Shown: piece by piece, positions 55,157 to 64,000 of the stretch
Layout of the letters: each line of letters starts with the position of its first letter
Numbering within the stretch: the stretch's first letter is position 1
Assembly (NCBI RefSeq): GCF_030503615.1
Contig: NZ_CP129963.1
Span: 744,001 to 808,000, forward strand
Length of the DNA: 64,000 nucleotides
From: Sphingobacterium sp. BN32
Lineage (GTDB): Bacteria > Bacteroidota > Bacteroidia > Sphingobacteriales > Sphingobacteriaceae
Reading direction: 5' to 3'
Notes under the pieces: model-generated
Database searches by the model: none
Told to the model about the DNA's origin: nothing
What the model saw: the letters and a program-made list of their open reading frames with translations, nothing else
Program-made: the position numbers and the translations under genes

Positions 55157-56572
55157 ATGGATCATTTTTTTTCTCGTAGAAGCTTCATCAAGAAGTCTGT
55201 CATGGCAGGAGGAGCAGTGGCATTGGCAAACAGTAGCCTGGCGAATGTAGTGATGGCAAAACCCAACGAGCGTGTAAATCTTGCGGCTGTAGGAATAGGA
55301 AACCGCGCTGCGGAGATTCTGTTAGAGTTTCATAAAACTGGACTTTGTAATATTGTTGCGCTATGCGATGTAGACATGGGCGCGAAACATACCGAAGCTA
55401 TCCTGAAGAAATTTCCAGATGTTCCACGCTTCCATGATTTCCGCCAAATGTTCGATAAGATGGGCAATCAAATAGATGCGGTGTCTGTTGGTGTTCCCGA
55501 CTTCTCCCATTTCCCGATTACCATGATGGCATTGGACTTGGGCAAGCACGTCTATGTGGAAAAACCGATGGCTCGTACTTACTTAGAGGTGGAGCTGATG
55601 ATGGCGAAAGCAAAGAAAAATCCGAAGCTGGCGACCCAAATGGGTAACCAAGGACACTCCGATGCGAACTATTTCCAATTTAAAGCATGGAAAGATGCTG
55701 GTATCATCAAAGATGTAACGCAGATTGTCGGGCACATGAATATGCCGCGCAGGTGGCATGGTTGGGATGTGAACATAAAGAGCTTCCCTCCGGCGGAGAA
55801 GATTCCTGAAACGCTAGATTGGGACTTATGGCAGATGCAGACGCTGGGTCATAACTATAATAAAGACTTTGTCAATGGTCAATGGCGTTGTTGGTATGAC
55901 TTCGGAATGGGAGCTCTAGGCGACTGGGGTGCTCATATCCTAGATACAGCGCATGAGTTTCTAGAATTAGGTCTTCCAACTCGTATGGAAGCTGTGCGTC
56001 TGGATGGACATAATTCCTTCTTCTTCCCGATGTCATCAACCTTGAAATTTAGCTTTCCAAAGCGCAAGCGTATGCCTGCTGTCGATATCATGTGGTATGA
56101 TGGTTTAGATAATTTACCTCCAATACCGGCGGGTTATGGTATTTCGGGCTTAGATCCGAATATTCCGCCACCAAGCACAGGTAAATTGGAACCAGCCAAA
56201 CTCAATCCAGGTAAAATTATTTACAGTAAAGATTTAACCTTTAAGGGCGGCTCACATGGCAGCACGCTGAGCATTATTCCTGAGGAAAAAGCGAAAGACT
56301 TAGCCAACAAACTGCCGGAGGTTCCGCAATCTCCTTCAAATCACTTTGCGAATTTCTTAAAAGCATGTAAGGGCCAAGAGAAAACACGCTCATCCTTTGA
56401 TGTGGCAGGTCCGTTAAGTCAAATCTTCTGTCTTGGCGTGATTGCGCAACGATTGAATACAAAGTTTGACTTCGACCCTGTGAAAAAAGAAATCGTAAAT
56501 GATAAATTTGCGAATGCCCTATTGGTAGGGCCTCCACCTAAAAAGGGATGGGAGCAATATTATGTTGTGTAA
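55157..56572 (+). CDS. Gfo/Idh/MocA-family oxidoreductase, Tat-exported
   Basis: 471 residues. The start has a twin-arginine signal (SRRSFIKKS) followed by a hydrophobic stretch, so it is exported folded with its NAD(P) cofactor. An N-terminal Rossmann domain begins NLAAVGIGNRAAEIL; the lysine motif EKPMA is at about residue 135, and a C-terminal dehydrogenase domain follows. It is followed after 25 bp by a DUF1080 lipoprotein and divergent from another. It probably oxidises a glycoside at C3 to give the 3-keto form. That coupling is inferred from known DUF1080 pathways. Confidence 0.87.
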   Translation: MDHFFSRRSFIKKSVMAGGAVALANSSLANVVMAKPNERVNLAAVGIGNRAAEILLEFHKTGLCNIVALCDVDMGAKHTEAILKKFPDVPRFHDFRQMFDKMGNQIDAVSVGVPDFSHFPITMMALDLGKHVYVEKPMARTYLEVELMMAKAKKNPKLATQMGNQGHSDANYFQFKAWKDAGIIKDVTQIVGHMNMPRRWHGWDVNIKSFPPAEKIPETLDWDLWQMQTLGHNYNKDFVNGQWRCWYDFGMGALGDWGAHILDTAHEFLELGLPTRMEAVRLDGHNSFFFPMSSTLKFSFPKRKRMPAVDIMWYDGLDNLPPIPAGYGISGLDPNIPPPSTGKLEPAKLNPGKIIYSKDLTFKGGSHGSTLSIIPEEKAKDLANKLPEVPQSPSNHFANFLKACKGQEKTRSSFDVAGPLSQIFCLGVIAQRLNTKFDFDPVKKEIVNDKFANALLVGPPPKKGWEQYYVV

Positions 56573-56597
56573 ATAGAACCAAAAAAAGAGAAATAAA

Positions 56598-57599
56598 ATG
56601 ATTAAACAATTTGCAACTGGTCTGGCCTTCACCACGATCTTAAGTCTGAGCTTGAGCTCTTGTAATAACAGTTCGACTCAGGAAAAAAAGGAAGAGGAAG
56701 TACATAATCCTGCTTCGCAAACTATTCCTGAAGAATCAAAGGATTTATTGGGGCGTTGGGATTTGACGGTTGATAAAAAAGGAACATCGGTACCTTCGTG
56801 GATTGAAATCAAGTTGTCGGGATTCACGACATTGGTTGGTTCATGGGTAGGAGATAGCGGTAGTAGCCGCCCGATTTCGCATATTAAATTAACAAATGGC
56901 AAATTCTCTTTCGCAATTCCACCCCAATGGGAAGGCGGCGAAGGCGATTTTGTGATCGAAGGTGAATTGGCAGGAGGAGCACTTAAAGGAACAATTACCT
57001 CCAACACGGGCGAAAAATATACTTTTACCGGTGTTAAAGCGCCATATTTAGTTCGTGAGAAAGCAGCAGAATGGGGAACTCCAGTCGAGCTATTCAACGG
57101 AAAAGATCTTACAGGATGGAAGCCTTCTTCAGATAAGAATAAATGGGTCGTGAAAGACGGCGTATTAACGAATCAAGAGGCCGGTGCCAACTTAATCTCT
57201 GAACAAAGTTTCGAAGACTTTAAGTTGAGCTTGGAGTTCCGTTATCCCGAGGGTAGCAACTCCGGCGTTTATTTGAGAGGACGCTATGAAGTGCAAATTG
57301 AGGACTCTCCGAAGGACAAACACCCCGGAGCGCTTTATTTTGGAGGAGTATATGGCTTCTTAGCACCAAATGAAATGGCGACCCTAGGCGCTAATGAATG
57401 GCAAAAATTTGATATCACGCTAGTCGGCCGTTTGGTTACTATCGTAGCGAATGGAAAGACTATCATCAGCAACCAAGAGATACCAGGAATTACTGGCGGT
57501 GCGCTAGATAGCAAAGAAGGCGAACCAGGACCACTTTATATTCAAGGCGATCATGGACCAATCGAGTTCAGAAAAATCACTGTGACGCCAGCAAAATAG
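56598..57599 (+). CDS. DUF1080 lipoprotein (3-keto-disaccharide hydrolase family)
   Basis: 333 residues; lipoprotein signal (LSSC, Cys22). A small beta domain (about 45-150) precedes a DUF1080 domain (about 160-333) beginning ELFNGKDLTGWKPSS and including EFRYPEGSNSGVYLRGRYEVQ. Same family as the two-domain lipoprotein 3 kb upstream. Probably co-transcribed with the Tat-exported oxidoreductase. Confidence 0.87.
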   Translation: MIKQFATGLAFTTILSLSLSSCNNSSTQEKKEEEVHNPASQTIPEESKDLLGRWDLTVDKKGTSVPSWIEIKLSGFTTLVGSWVGDSGSSRPISHIKLTNGKFSFAIPPQWEGGEGDFVIEGELAGGALKGTITSNTGEKYTFTGVKAPYLVREKAAEWGTPVELFNGKDLTGWKPSSDKNKWVVKDGVLTNQEAGANLISEQSFEDFKLSLEFRYPEGSNSGVYLRGRYEVQIEDSPKDKHPGALYFGGVYGFLAPNEMATLGANEWQKFDITLVGRLVTIVANGKTIISNQEIPGITGGALDSKEGEPGPLYIQGDHGPIEFRKITVTPAK

Positions 57600-57617
57600 G
57601 GCGTAGGGCATAGAAAA

Positions 57618-57650
57618 GAAAAGGGACTGTTAATATGCAGTCCCTCTTTT
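57618..57650. terminator. Terminator between DUF1080 gene and tmm
   Basis: Stem AGGGACTG / CAGTCCCT (57622-57645) with 8-nt loop, A-run before and CTTTT after. Serves both convergent genes. Confidence 0.85.
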
Positions 57651-57665
57651 AAACCTGTTCGGATC

Positions 57666-59273
<1,608 letters not shown>

Positions 59274-59419
59274 TTAATCACCGTTGTTAGCGAATATATA
59301 AAAAATAATTGATATTTTGAAATATCTTGTCGGAATAGTTATAAACTTTCAAGAAAGTAGGGGTCTGAAAACTGAATTATAAAAAACGAATTATCTGTTT
59401 TGTTTGTTTATAATGTATC

Positions 59420-60526
59420 ATGAAAAAAGTATTATCAGGTTTTATTTTTTGTTTATTCAGTATGAATTCGGGAATTGCACAAAACAGTACTGGGCAGGGG
59501 AATTTAGAGGTCGTGGCTTCATTCGGTAAGTCTCAGCCCATCGGTGTATCCGTGTCTTCAACAAATCGTGTGTTCGTCTCTTTTCCGCATCGCGAACCTT
59601 ACTTGTTTGGGTTGACCGAAATTGTGGAAGGCAAGATGAAACCATACCCCAATCATAAATGGCAGTTGACCATGGGGAATGAGCAGGAGCATTATGTCAG
59701 TGTTCAGGATATCTATGTCGATACAGCGGATCAATTGTGGGTGTTGGACAGTAAGCCAGCTCCTAAAAGTTCCATCTTTGGCGGTAGCAGCGCGGAGACA
59801 GAGCAGGAAGGAAAATTCAAATTAATACAGTTTGATCTGAGCAACAATAAACTTGTGCGCATTTATAATTTCGAAGATCTTAATAAAGGCAGCGCAGCGT
59901 TGAACGATGTTCGCGTCGATACGGAAAAAGGTTTAGCTTATCTTTCTGATCCCGGACAAGCGGCTATTGTCGTGCTCAACCTCGAAACTGGAAAGACAAG
60001 AACAGTGCTCGGCAATTCAAAGTTCACCCTTTCTGATCGAAATATTGTATTGAGTTATGAGGGGAGAGCGATGCGTGATAAGGATGGCAATCCATTTTCC
60101 TCCAATGTCAATGGAATTGCTTTAACCAAGGATAATAAATGGTTTTATTTCAAGCCAATCAATGGAGTCAATCTTTATCGCATAGAAACGAAATACTTAG
60201 CCGATGAAAGCCTCCGCGATATCGATTTGGTCGAAAAGGTCGAAAATGTCGCTGAGGTAGGCGTAACACATGGTCTGGTTGCAGATAAGGGAGGAAATAT
60301 CTATCTCACAAACTCTTTGGATTACTCCATCCGCCGAGTCACACCCGATGGGAAAATTGAATTAGTCGTTCAAGATCCACGTTTATTATGGCCGGATTCC
60401 TTGGGTGTTGGTGCTGATGGCTATCTTTATTTCTCATGTGCGCAGATGCACTTATTGCCACAATGGAACGGGGGAGATGATAAGGTCAAATATCCATTCG
60501 AAGTTAACCGGGTTAAGCTGTTATAA
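59420..60526 (+). CDS. Major royal jelly/Yellow-family secreted protein
   Basis: 368 residues with a signal peptide ending near GIAQ (residue 21). The mature part is a beta-propeller-type sequence with the family hallmark TNRVFVSFPHRE, VQDIYVDTADQLWVLDSKP and later LSDPGQAAIVVLNLETGKTR. Bacterial members are annotated as L-dopachrome tautomerase-related. Function unknown. Divergent from tmm and overlapping the following Smr gene by six bases at the 3' end. Confidence 0.8.
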   Translation: MKKVLSGFIFCLFSMNSGIAQNSTGQGNLEVVASFGKSQPIGVSVSSTNRVFVSFPHREPYLFGLTEIVEGKMKPYPNHKWQLTMGNEQEHYVSVQDIYVDTADQLWVLDSKPAPKSSIFGGSSAETEQEGKFKLIQFDLSNNKLVRIYNFEDLNKGSAALNDVRVDTEKGLAYLSDPGQAAIVVLNLETGKTRTVLGNSKFTLSDRNIVLSYEGRAMRDKDGNPFSSNVNGIALTKDNKWFYFKPINGVNLYRIETKYLADESLRDIDLVEKVENVAEVGVTHGLVADKGGNIYLTNSLDYSIRRVTPDGKIELVVQDPRLLWPDSLGVGADGYLYFSCAQMHLLPQWNGGDDKVKYPFEVNRVKLL

Positions 60527-60826
60527 ACCGATTAAGACAACCACGATATCTTCATTATGGTAGGCTGGGTAGAAGTTAGCGATCGCTCCAGACTGTTTGT
60601 AATATCTCAGTTCATCGTAGACTGCCTGTTTGAGAATGCCTTTTCCCTTACCATGAATAAATCTAATCTCGGGATAGCCCCAATAAATAGCGGCATCTAA
60701 CTGCTCACGGAGGTATTCTATGGCTTCGCCCAAGAGCTCGTCGCGCTCGTAGCGATCCAAGTCTTCCATAAATGCATCCGAATGGAGGTCGACAGTTTTT
60801 GGAGGTTTCCCTAATGATCGTGCCAT
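60521..60826 (-). CDS. Small stand-alone Smr-domain protein
   Basis: 101 residues covering one Smr domain, with the nucleic-acid-binding pattern RFIHGKGKGILKQAVYDEL at the middle. In Bacteroidota Smr is often fused to MutS2 or to a DUF2027 domain; here no other domain is present. It may act as a nicking nuclease or RNA-binding protein. Convergent overlap of six bases with the Yellow-family gene (both stops interlock). A lipoprotein gene follows upstream on the same strand, 41 bp away. Confidence 0.82.
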   Translation of the reverse strand: MARSLGKPPKTVDLHSDAFMEDLDRYERDELLGEAIEYLREQLDAAIYWGYPEIRFIHGKGKGILKQAVYDELRYYKQSGAIANFYPAYHNEDIVVVLIGL

Positions 60827-60867
60827 GCTACAAAAGTACGCTTTGTAGCATCCTCGTCAAAATAGGA

Positions 60868-61755
60868 TTAATGTTTTAAGAGGCCTTCGACTAACTCTTT
60901 CGCCTCATCAATCTTTCCTTGTTCCAACAGATCGATATATGGCTTAAGTTGCTGGTAGCTGTCAGATGAAGGTGCAAAGTCTTTCATATAGCTATATGCT
61001 TCTTGAAAATAGGGCGCTATTTGTTGGCTTTCAATAGCAGGAGTATTATCCATCCCTATGGTCAGTGCATTGAAGTACTTGCCATATTGTTCCTGTGCAA
61101 GCGGGGTATAGGCTTTGTTGCTATTATTCTTTAAGAAATCCTCCCACCATATCACGCGCTGAACAAGACTTTGGAACGGAATGATGATAGCCGCATCTTC
61201 GGCATAGCCTTCCAAATTCTCCTTGGCAATCTGTTGCAGCATAATCTCCATATTAGAGGATATATATGGATAGAACTCTTTCTGAATATAGAAAGGATTA
61301 ATCTGCAAGCTATACATACCTTCAGACTGCCTTACGCGATAGCCATTGCTATTGATTCTTTTATACGCATCTTCTAATTCTGCAGGAGCTTTGCCGCCAT
61401 TAACTTCGATATCAACTAAGGCACTATAATCTACTTCATCGTCAATCGCCGACTGATGTCCATATAGCGATACCTTATGCATAAAATCGACCATGTCGAC
61501 TACACCTTGGTCATTATTGATGCTGTCGCCGGCATTAAAGATTTCCTTAAATTTTTTATTTGCTTTGGCGATACTATTGACGTCTGTCGTATCTAATGCA
61601 TCTAAATAGTCTTGAAACATTTCAGCTTTCGAAAGGGCATATTCTGAAGTAGAACTAGAGTCGGAATAATTTGCGCCGGAACCCCCTTCATTATTACCAG
61701 AGTTACAAGCAGCGAGGAATGTGATAAGGCCCAAATATAGATACCTGAATTTCAT
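60868..61755 (-). CDS. Lipoprotein of unknown function
   Basis: 295 residues; lipoprotein signal with AAC (Cys17), then a Gly/Ser/Asn-rich linker and a helical, acidic body. No motif recognised. Possibly upstream gene of an operon with the Smr gene (41 bp). Confidence 0.7.
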   Translation of the reverse strand: MKFRYLYLGLITFLAACNSGNNEGGSGANYSDSSSTSEYALSKAEMFQDYLDALDTTDVNSIAKANKKFKEIFNAGDSINNDQGVVDMVDFMHKVSLYGHQSAIDDEVDYSALVDIEVNGGKAPAELEDAYKRINSNGYRVRQSEGMYSLQINPFYIQKEFYPYISSNMEIMLQQIAKENLEGYAEDAAIIIPFQSLVQRVIWWEDFLKNNSNKAYTPLAQEQYGKYFNALTIGMDNTPAIESQQIAPYFQEAYSYMKDFAPSSDSYQQLKPYIDLLEQGKIDEAKELVEGLLKH

Positions 61756-61971
61756 ATGTACTTTTTAGTATTAACGAATAAAAGCGCTTGATGTTTTTCA
61801 TAGGTTAAAACATCTATGCTCTATTTGCAGCAATTAATAAATTAGCAAAGCAATATAGCAGATAAACCTTAGATTTTTCCCTTTATTATGGAATTTTAGT
61901 CTTGCTATAAAGGAAATGTTAAATTATTTCTCAAATAATCAGGATGTTATTGAAATACGTGAAAAATACGC

Positions 61972-62002
61972 TTTGCATGTAATTGTAAAGGTTGTATATT
62001 TG
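61972..62002 (+). promoter_or_regulatory. tRNA-Pro promoter, complete consensus
   Basis: TTTG (61972-61975), exactly 19 bp, TATATTTG (61995-62002): a textbook Bacteroidota promoter 26 bp before the tRNA. Confidence 0.75.
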
Positions 62003-62027
62003 TGCCACAATAAAGGTGATACCTAAT

Positions 62028-62101
62028 CGGGGTGTAGCGTAGCCCGGTATCGCGCCACATTTGGGATGTGGAGGTCGTAGGTTCGAATCCTGCCACCCCG
62101 A
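62028..62101 (+). tRNA. tRNA-Pro, anticodon TGG
   Basis: Acceptor arms CGGGGTG / CACCCCG pair perfectly, with discriminator A at 62101. The anticodon stem CCACA / TGTGG encloses loop TTTGGGA with anticodon TGG. The T loop GTTCGAATC is standard. The 3' CCA is not encoded. Intact. Confidence 0.95.
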
Positions 62102-62102
62102 C

Positions 62103-62133
62103 AAAAGCCACTGATAATCAGTGGCTTTTTCTT
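62103..62133 (+). terminator. Terminator after tRNA-Pro
   Basis: 12-bp perfect stem AAAAGCCACTGA / TCAGTGGCTTTT with triloop TAA, followed by T-run. Confidence 0.93.
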
Positions 62134-62134
62134 T

Positions 62135-62154
62135 TTTCGGACACATTTCGGACA
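62135..62154. repeat. Short direct repeat TTTCGGACA after tRNA-Pro
   Basis: Two copies at 62135-62143 and 62146-62154, 11 bp apart, between the tRNA and the recombinase gene. Could be recombinase arm-type sites at an attachment site; this is inference. Confidence 0.4.
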
Positions 62155-62283
62155 AATTATATCTGAATATTGATTATTCAATAACCTAAGCAAAGTTAAG
62201 TTAAGCTAGAAGAATAACCCTTCTTAAAGAATGATTGGAACATAATGCTTGTTTCTATAGAGCGTGAAAAGTTCATCTTATTC

Positions 62284-63123
62284 TTATAAAAAATCAAGAG
62301 GGCTAGGAGTCTTTTGCTTGTCTATGTCAGTGATATGAGTGTAGATCATAGTCGTTTTTATATTTTCATGACCCAATAACTCTTTTACAATTCGGATATC
62401 GATACCTGATTGGATTAAATGTGTGGCATAAGAATGTCGCAATGTATGTACAGAGCCTTCCGACTGAACATTTGCTTTGATCAATGCTTTTTTCAGAATC
62501 AACTGTACACTTCGTTCGCTATACTTGCCACCCTTCTCACCTTCGAAGAGGTACTCCTTTGGCTTGAATGCTTGATAATAATGTCTCAAAGTCGCCAGCA
62601 ATTTGTCTGGTAATGATACAATCCGATCTTTATTACCTTTGCTTTGATGGATTCTGATAATTCCATCGGAAGATTTTATGTCTTTGATTTTGAGATTCAA
62701 CAGTTCGCTAAGACGTAGTCCACAACTATAGATTGTCATCAGAATAGCCTTGTGTTTTAGATTTTGAGTGTTATCGAGAATATTTCTTACTTCTTCTTTT
62801 GAAAAGAATTTAGGTAATTTAGAAAATGAGCGTTTCGGGTATAAGTAATCCAGTTGGATTTTTTTGTCCAATATCAGTTCGTACATCTTCTTGATTGCGC
62901 CCACTAATCCTTTTTGATAGGAAACACTAATTTTCCCATTTTGAACTTTTTCGTTTATAAACGCCTCAATATCTGACAGTGGAATTTCTTCAAGGGAGGG
63001 ATATTTGCTAACATGTTTAAGAAATATACTAGCGTAATCCTTGTACGATCTAATGGTATTGCCAGCATATCTCTGCATCAGCAATCTCTTTTCGAAGGTT
63101 TCAAGTATGATTTCGCTATTCAT
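62284..63123 (-). CDS. Tyrosine recombinase/integrase (XerD-like, ~279 residues)
   Basis: Full set of tyrosine-recombinase residues from the ATG used here: Arg137 in CGLRLSEL, Lys162 in SKGNKDR, His226-x-x-Arg229 in HTLRH, His252 in LLGHENIKTTMIYTH and the nucleophile Tyr261. An N-terminal SAM-like core-binding domain (about 5-85) precedes the catalytic domain. The ending KTPSPLDFL resembles integron integrases, but the extra IntI patch between Lys162 and His226 is missing. A TTG at 63198 would add 25 residues and is unlikely. Located between an intact tRNA-Pro and an erythromycin-esterase-type gene, which suggests a mobile element. Confidence 0.9.
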   Translation of the reverse strand: MNSEIILETFEKRLLMQRYAGNTIRSYKDYASIFLKHVSKYPSLEEIPLSDIEAFINEKVQNGKISVSYQKGLVGAIKKMYELILDKKIQLDYLYPKRSFSKLPKFFSKEEVRNILDNTQNLKHKAILMTIYSCGLRLSELLNLKIKDIKSSDGIIRIHQSKGNKDRIVSLPDKLLATLRHYYQAFKPKEYLFEGEKGGKYSERSVQLILKKALIKANVQSEGSVHTLRHSYATHLIQSGIDIRIVKELLGHENIKTTMIYTHITDIDKQKTPSPLDFL

Positions 63124-63223
63124 ATCAGGGAAATAATATTTTATAATATTTTGTTTCGCTATTTGTGCGGTTTTATTTTTTAAATACAAATATATCAATA
63201 TCTTATGTAGAAAGAAAAGTCAA

Positions 63224-63295
63224 ATAACGAAACACGTATATAGGGTTGGTTAAGCGAAATTTTCCGTATATTCGTTTCGTTAAAACAGATGTTAT
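63224..63295. other. 72-bp imperfect palindrome, possible recombination site
   Basis: TAACGAAAC (63225-63233) pairs exactly with GTTTCGTTA (63274-63282), with further partial pairing of the inner ACGTATATA / TATATTCGT parts. The outer ends carry ATAAC (63224) and GTTAT (63291). The size and ATAAC...GTTAT ends recall attC-type sites, but the core GTTRRRY / RYYYAAC is not exactly met. It lies upstream of the recombinase gene and downstream of the erythromycin-esterase-type gene. Confidence 0.4.
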
Positions 63296-63302
63296 GTGAA
63301 AG

Positions 63303-63337
63303 AATAAAACGGCACCTCCAAAAAGAAAGTGCCGTTT
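63303..63337 (-). terminator. Terminator after the erythromycin-esterase-type gene
   Basis: On the minus strand, stem AAACGGCAC / GTGCCGTTT with a 13-nt loop and TTTTATT tail. Confidence 0.85.
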
Positions 63338-63358
63338 CGAAATTAAATTTATAAATTC

Positions 63359-64000
63359 TCAATCCACTACTTCTGAAACAGTTGATTTTTCTATTAGAAA
63401 AATTCCGTCAAAAGCTTCTTCTATTTCAGTTTTTAGGCACATCGAATCAAATCGAATCTTATTACAATTTTTTAATTCCGTACTTCTGTTCATTAGTAAA
63501 CAGCATTCTTTTCCTCCAAATTCTTGCATAATAAATTCAACAGAATCCGACTCTGGAAAATCAAGTGGAAATTTATCAACCCTAAAGCCAAATTGATAAT
63601 CATTATCAGGATACAATGCCGCAGTTTCTCCACGTAGATTAGTTATTGCAAATGCTTTATATTTTTCTCCAAAAGTCATCGAAAGTCTTTGCCCCATTGG
63701 ATAACAACTAATAAATCCATCAAAATCTACCGGAGTTTTTTGAATGTGAGCATTGTGGGCAACCAAAATAATCTTTTTACCAAGTGAATTTTTCAAAAAC
63801 CAATCAATGCTTTCTGCCATATACTGGTCTTTTGCTCCCATATCTCCTTCAATTCCCCTTTCAGTAATGAAACTTTCCATAGCATCAGCATTATAATTCA
63901 TATAAATCAAGCCTTTAACTTGATGAACTATCGATTGAAATTCTAAACTTTCTAATTTTGGTTGAAGAGTAATCAAACGAATGTAAACTTTTAATAGCAA
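63359..64000 (-). CDS. Erythromycin-esterase-family protein, C-terminal part (partial)
   Basis: 213 residues present; the 5' part lies beyond 64000. The family pattern is visible: KDQYMAESIDWFLKNSLGKKI then VAHNAHIQK, with the catalytic-region His of Ere enzymes. EreA/B/D open the macrolide lactone ring and give erythromycin resistance; many relatives have other, unknown esterase roles. The coding DNA looks more AT-rich than the core genes. It is followed by a terminator and the palindrome ahead of the recombinase, which suggests a carried gene. Active-site completeness cannot be judged from the C-terminal half. Confidence 0.78.
   Translation of the reverse strand: MLLKVYIRLITLQPKLESLEFQSIVHQVKGLIYMNYNADAMESFITERGIEGDMGAKDQYMAESIDWFLKNSLGKKIILVAHNAHIQKTPVDFDGFISCYPMGQRLSMTFGEKYKAFAITNLRGETAALYPDNDYQFGFRVDKFPLDFPESDSVEFIMQEFGGKECCLLMNRSTELKNCNKIRFDSMCLKTEIEEAFDGIFLIEKSTVSEVVD

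Noticed and set aside
62284..63123. True integron integrase IntI
   Set aside because: The IntI-specific insert between the second and third catalytic patches is absent, and the neighbouring gene reads towards the recombinase rather than away from it.

Overview
The window looks like chromosomal DNA of a Bacteroidota bacterium of the Sphingobacteriaceae type, most likely Sphingobacterium or a close relative. The reasons are a complete FecI-type sigma factor / FecR / SusC (with STN domain) / SusD locus, many lipoproteins and DUF1080 proteins, and repeated exact matches to the Bacteroidota promoter element TAnnTTTG just upstream of genes. The genus is an inference from family content; no rRNA gene is present.

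Layout. 0-9.4 kb: cardiolipin synthase, a large exported plug-domain protein, an operon of acyl-CoA ligase, BrkB-type membrane protein and EamA exporter, and a small secreted barrel-like protein. 9.4-19.7 kb: one minus-strand locus of sigma factor, FecR, SusC, SusD, a metzincin-like lipoprotein lacking its zinc motif, and a thioredoxin-like protein; probably an inducible outer-membrane uptake system. 19.8-24.5 kb: thyA-folA-M61 peptidase, then divergent mtaB. 24.5-36 kb: PiT phosphate transporter, EamA exporter, NlpC/P60 lipoprotein, aquaporin, dnaX, rlmB, HPP protein and an APC permease. 36-41.5 kb: DEAD-box helicase and a nirK-nirV-sco module for nitrite reduction to NO. 41.5-53.6 kb: OmpA, two universal stress proteins, alaS, a TlpA-like lipoprotein, an orphan response regulator, glmS and a DUF4954 protein. 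53.6-60.9 kb: DUF1080 / Gfo-Idh-MocA / DUF1080 genes, a trimethylamine monooxygenase (tmm), a royal-jelly/Yellow-type protein and a small Smr protein. 60.9-64 kb: a lipoprotein, tRNA-Pro, a tyrosine recombinase and the C-terminal part of an erythromycin-esterase-type gene running off the window. This last part looks like the left end of an integrated element.

Most notable observations. (1) dnaX carries a run of ten A residues exactly where the clamp-loader ATPase part ends; both alternative frames stop within a few codons, so slippage would yield a gamma-like short form. (2) A 78-bp repeat of constant length occurs three times, each copy directly after a T-run. (3) A second composite repeat family fills two intergenic regions 19 kb apart. 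(4) A Sus-type locus encodes an apparently inactive metalloprotease-fold lipoprotein. (5) A 72-bp imperfect palindrome lies between the recombinase and the erythromycin-esterase gene.

Several plausible-looking TTG or GTG starts are artefacts, because they lie inside promoter -7 boxes or hairpins; corrected starts are given (mtaB, NlpC/P60, nirV, ompA, the second EamA gene and the recombinase).
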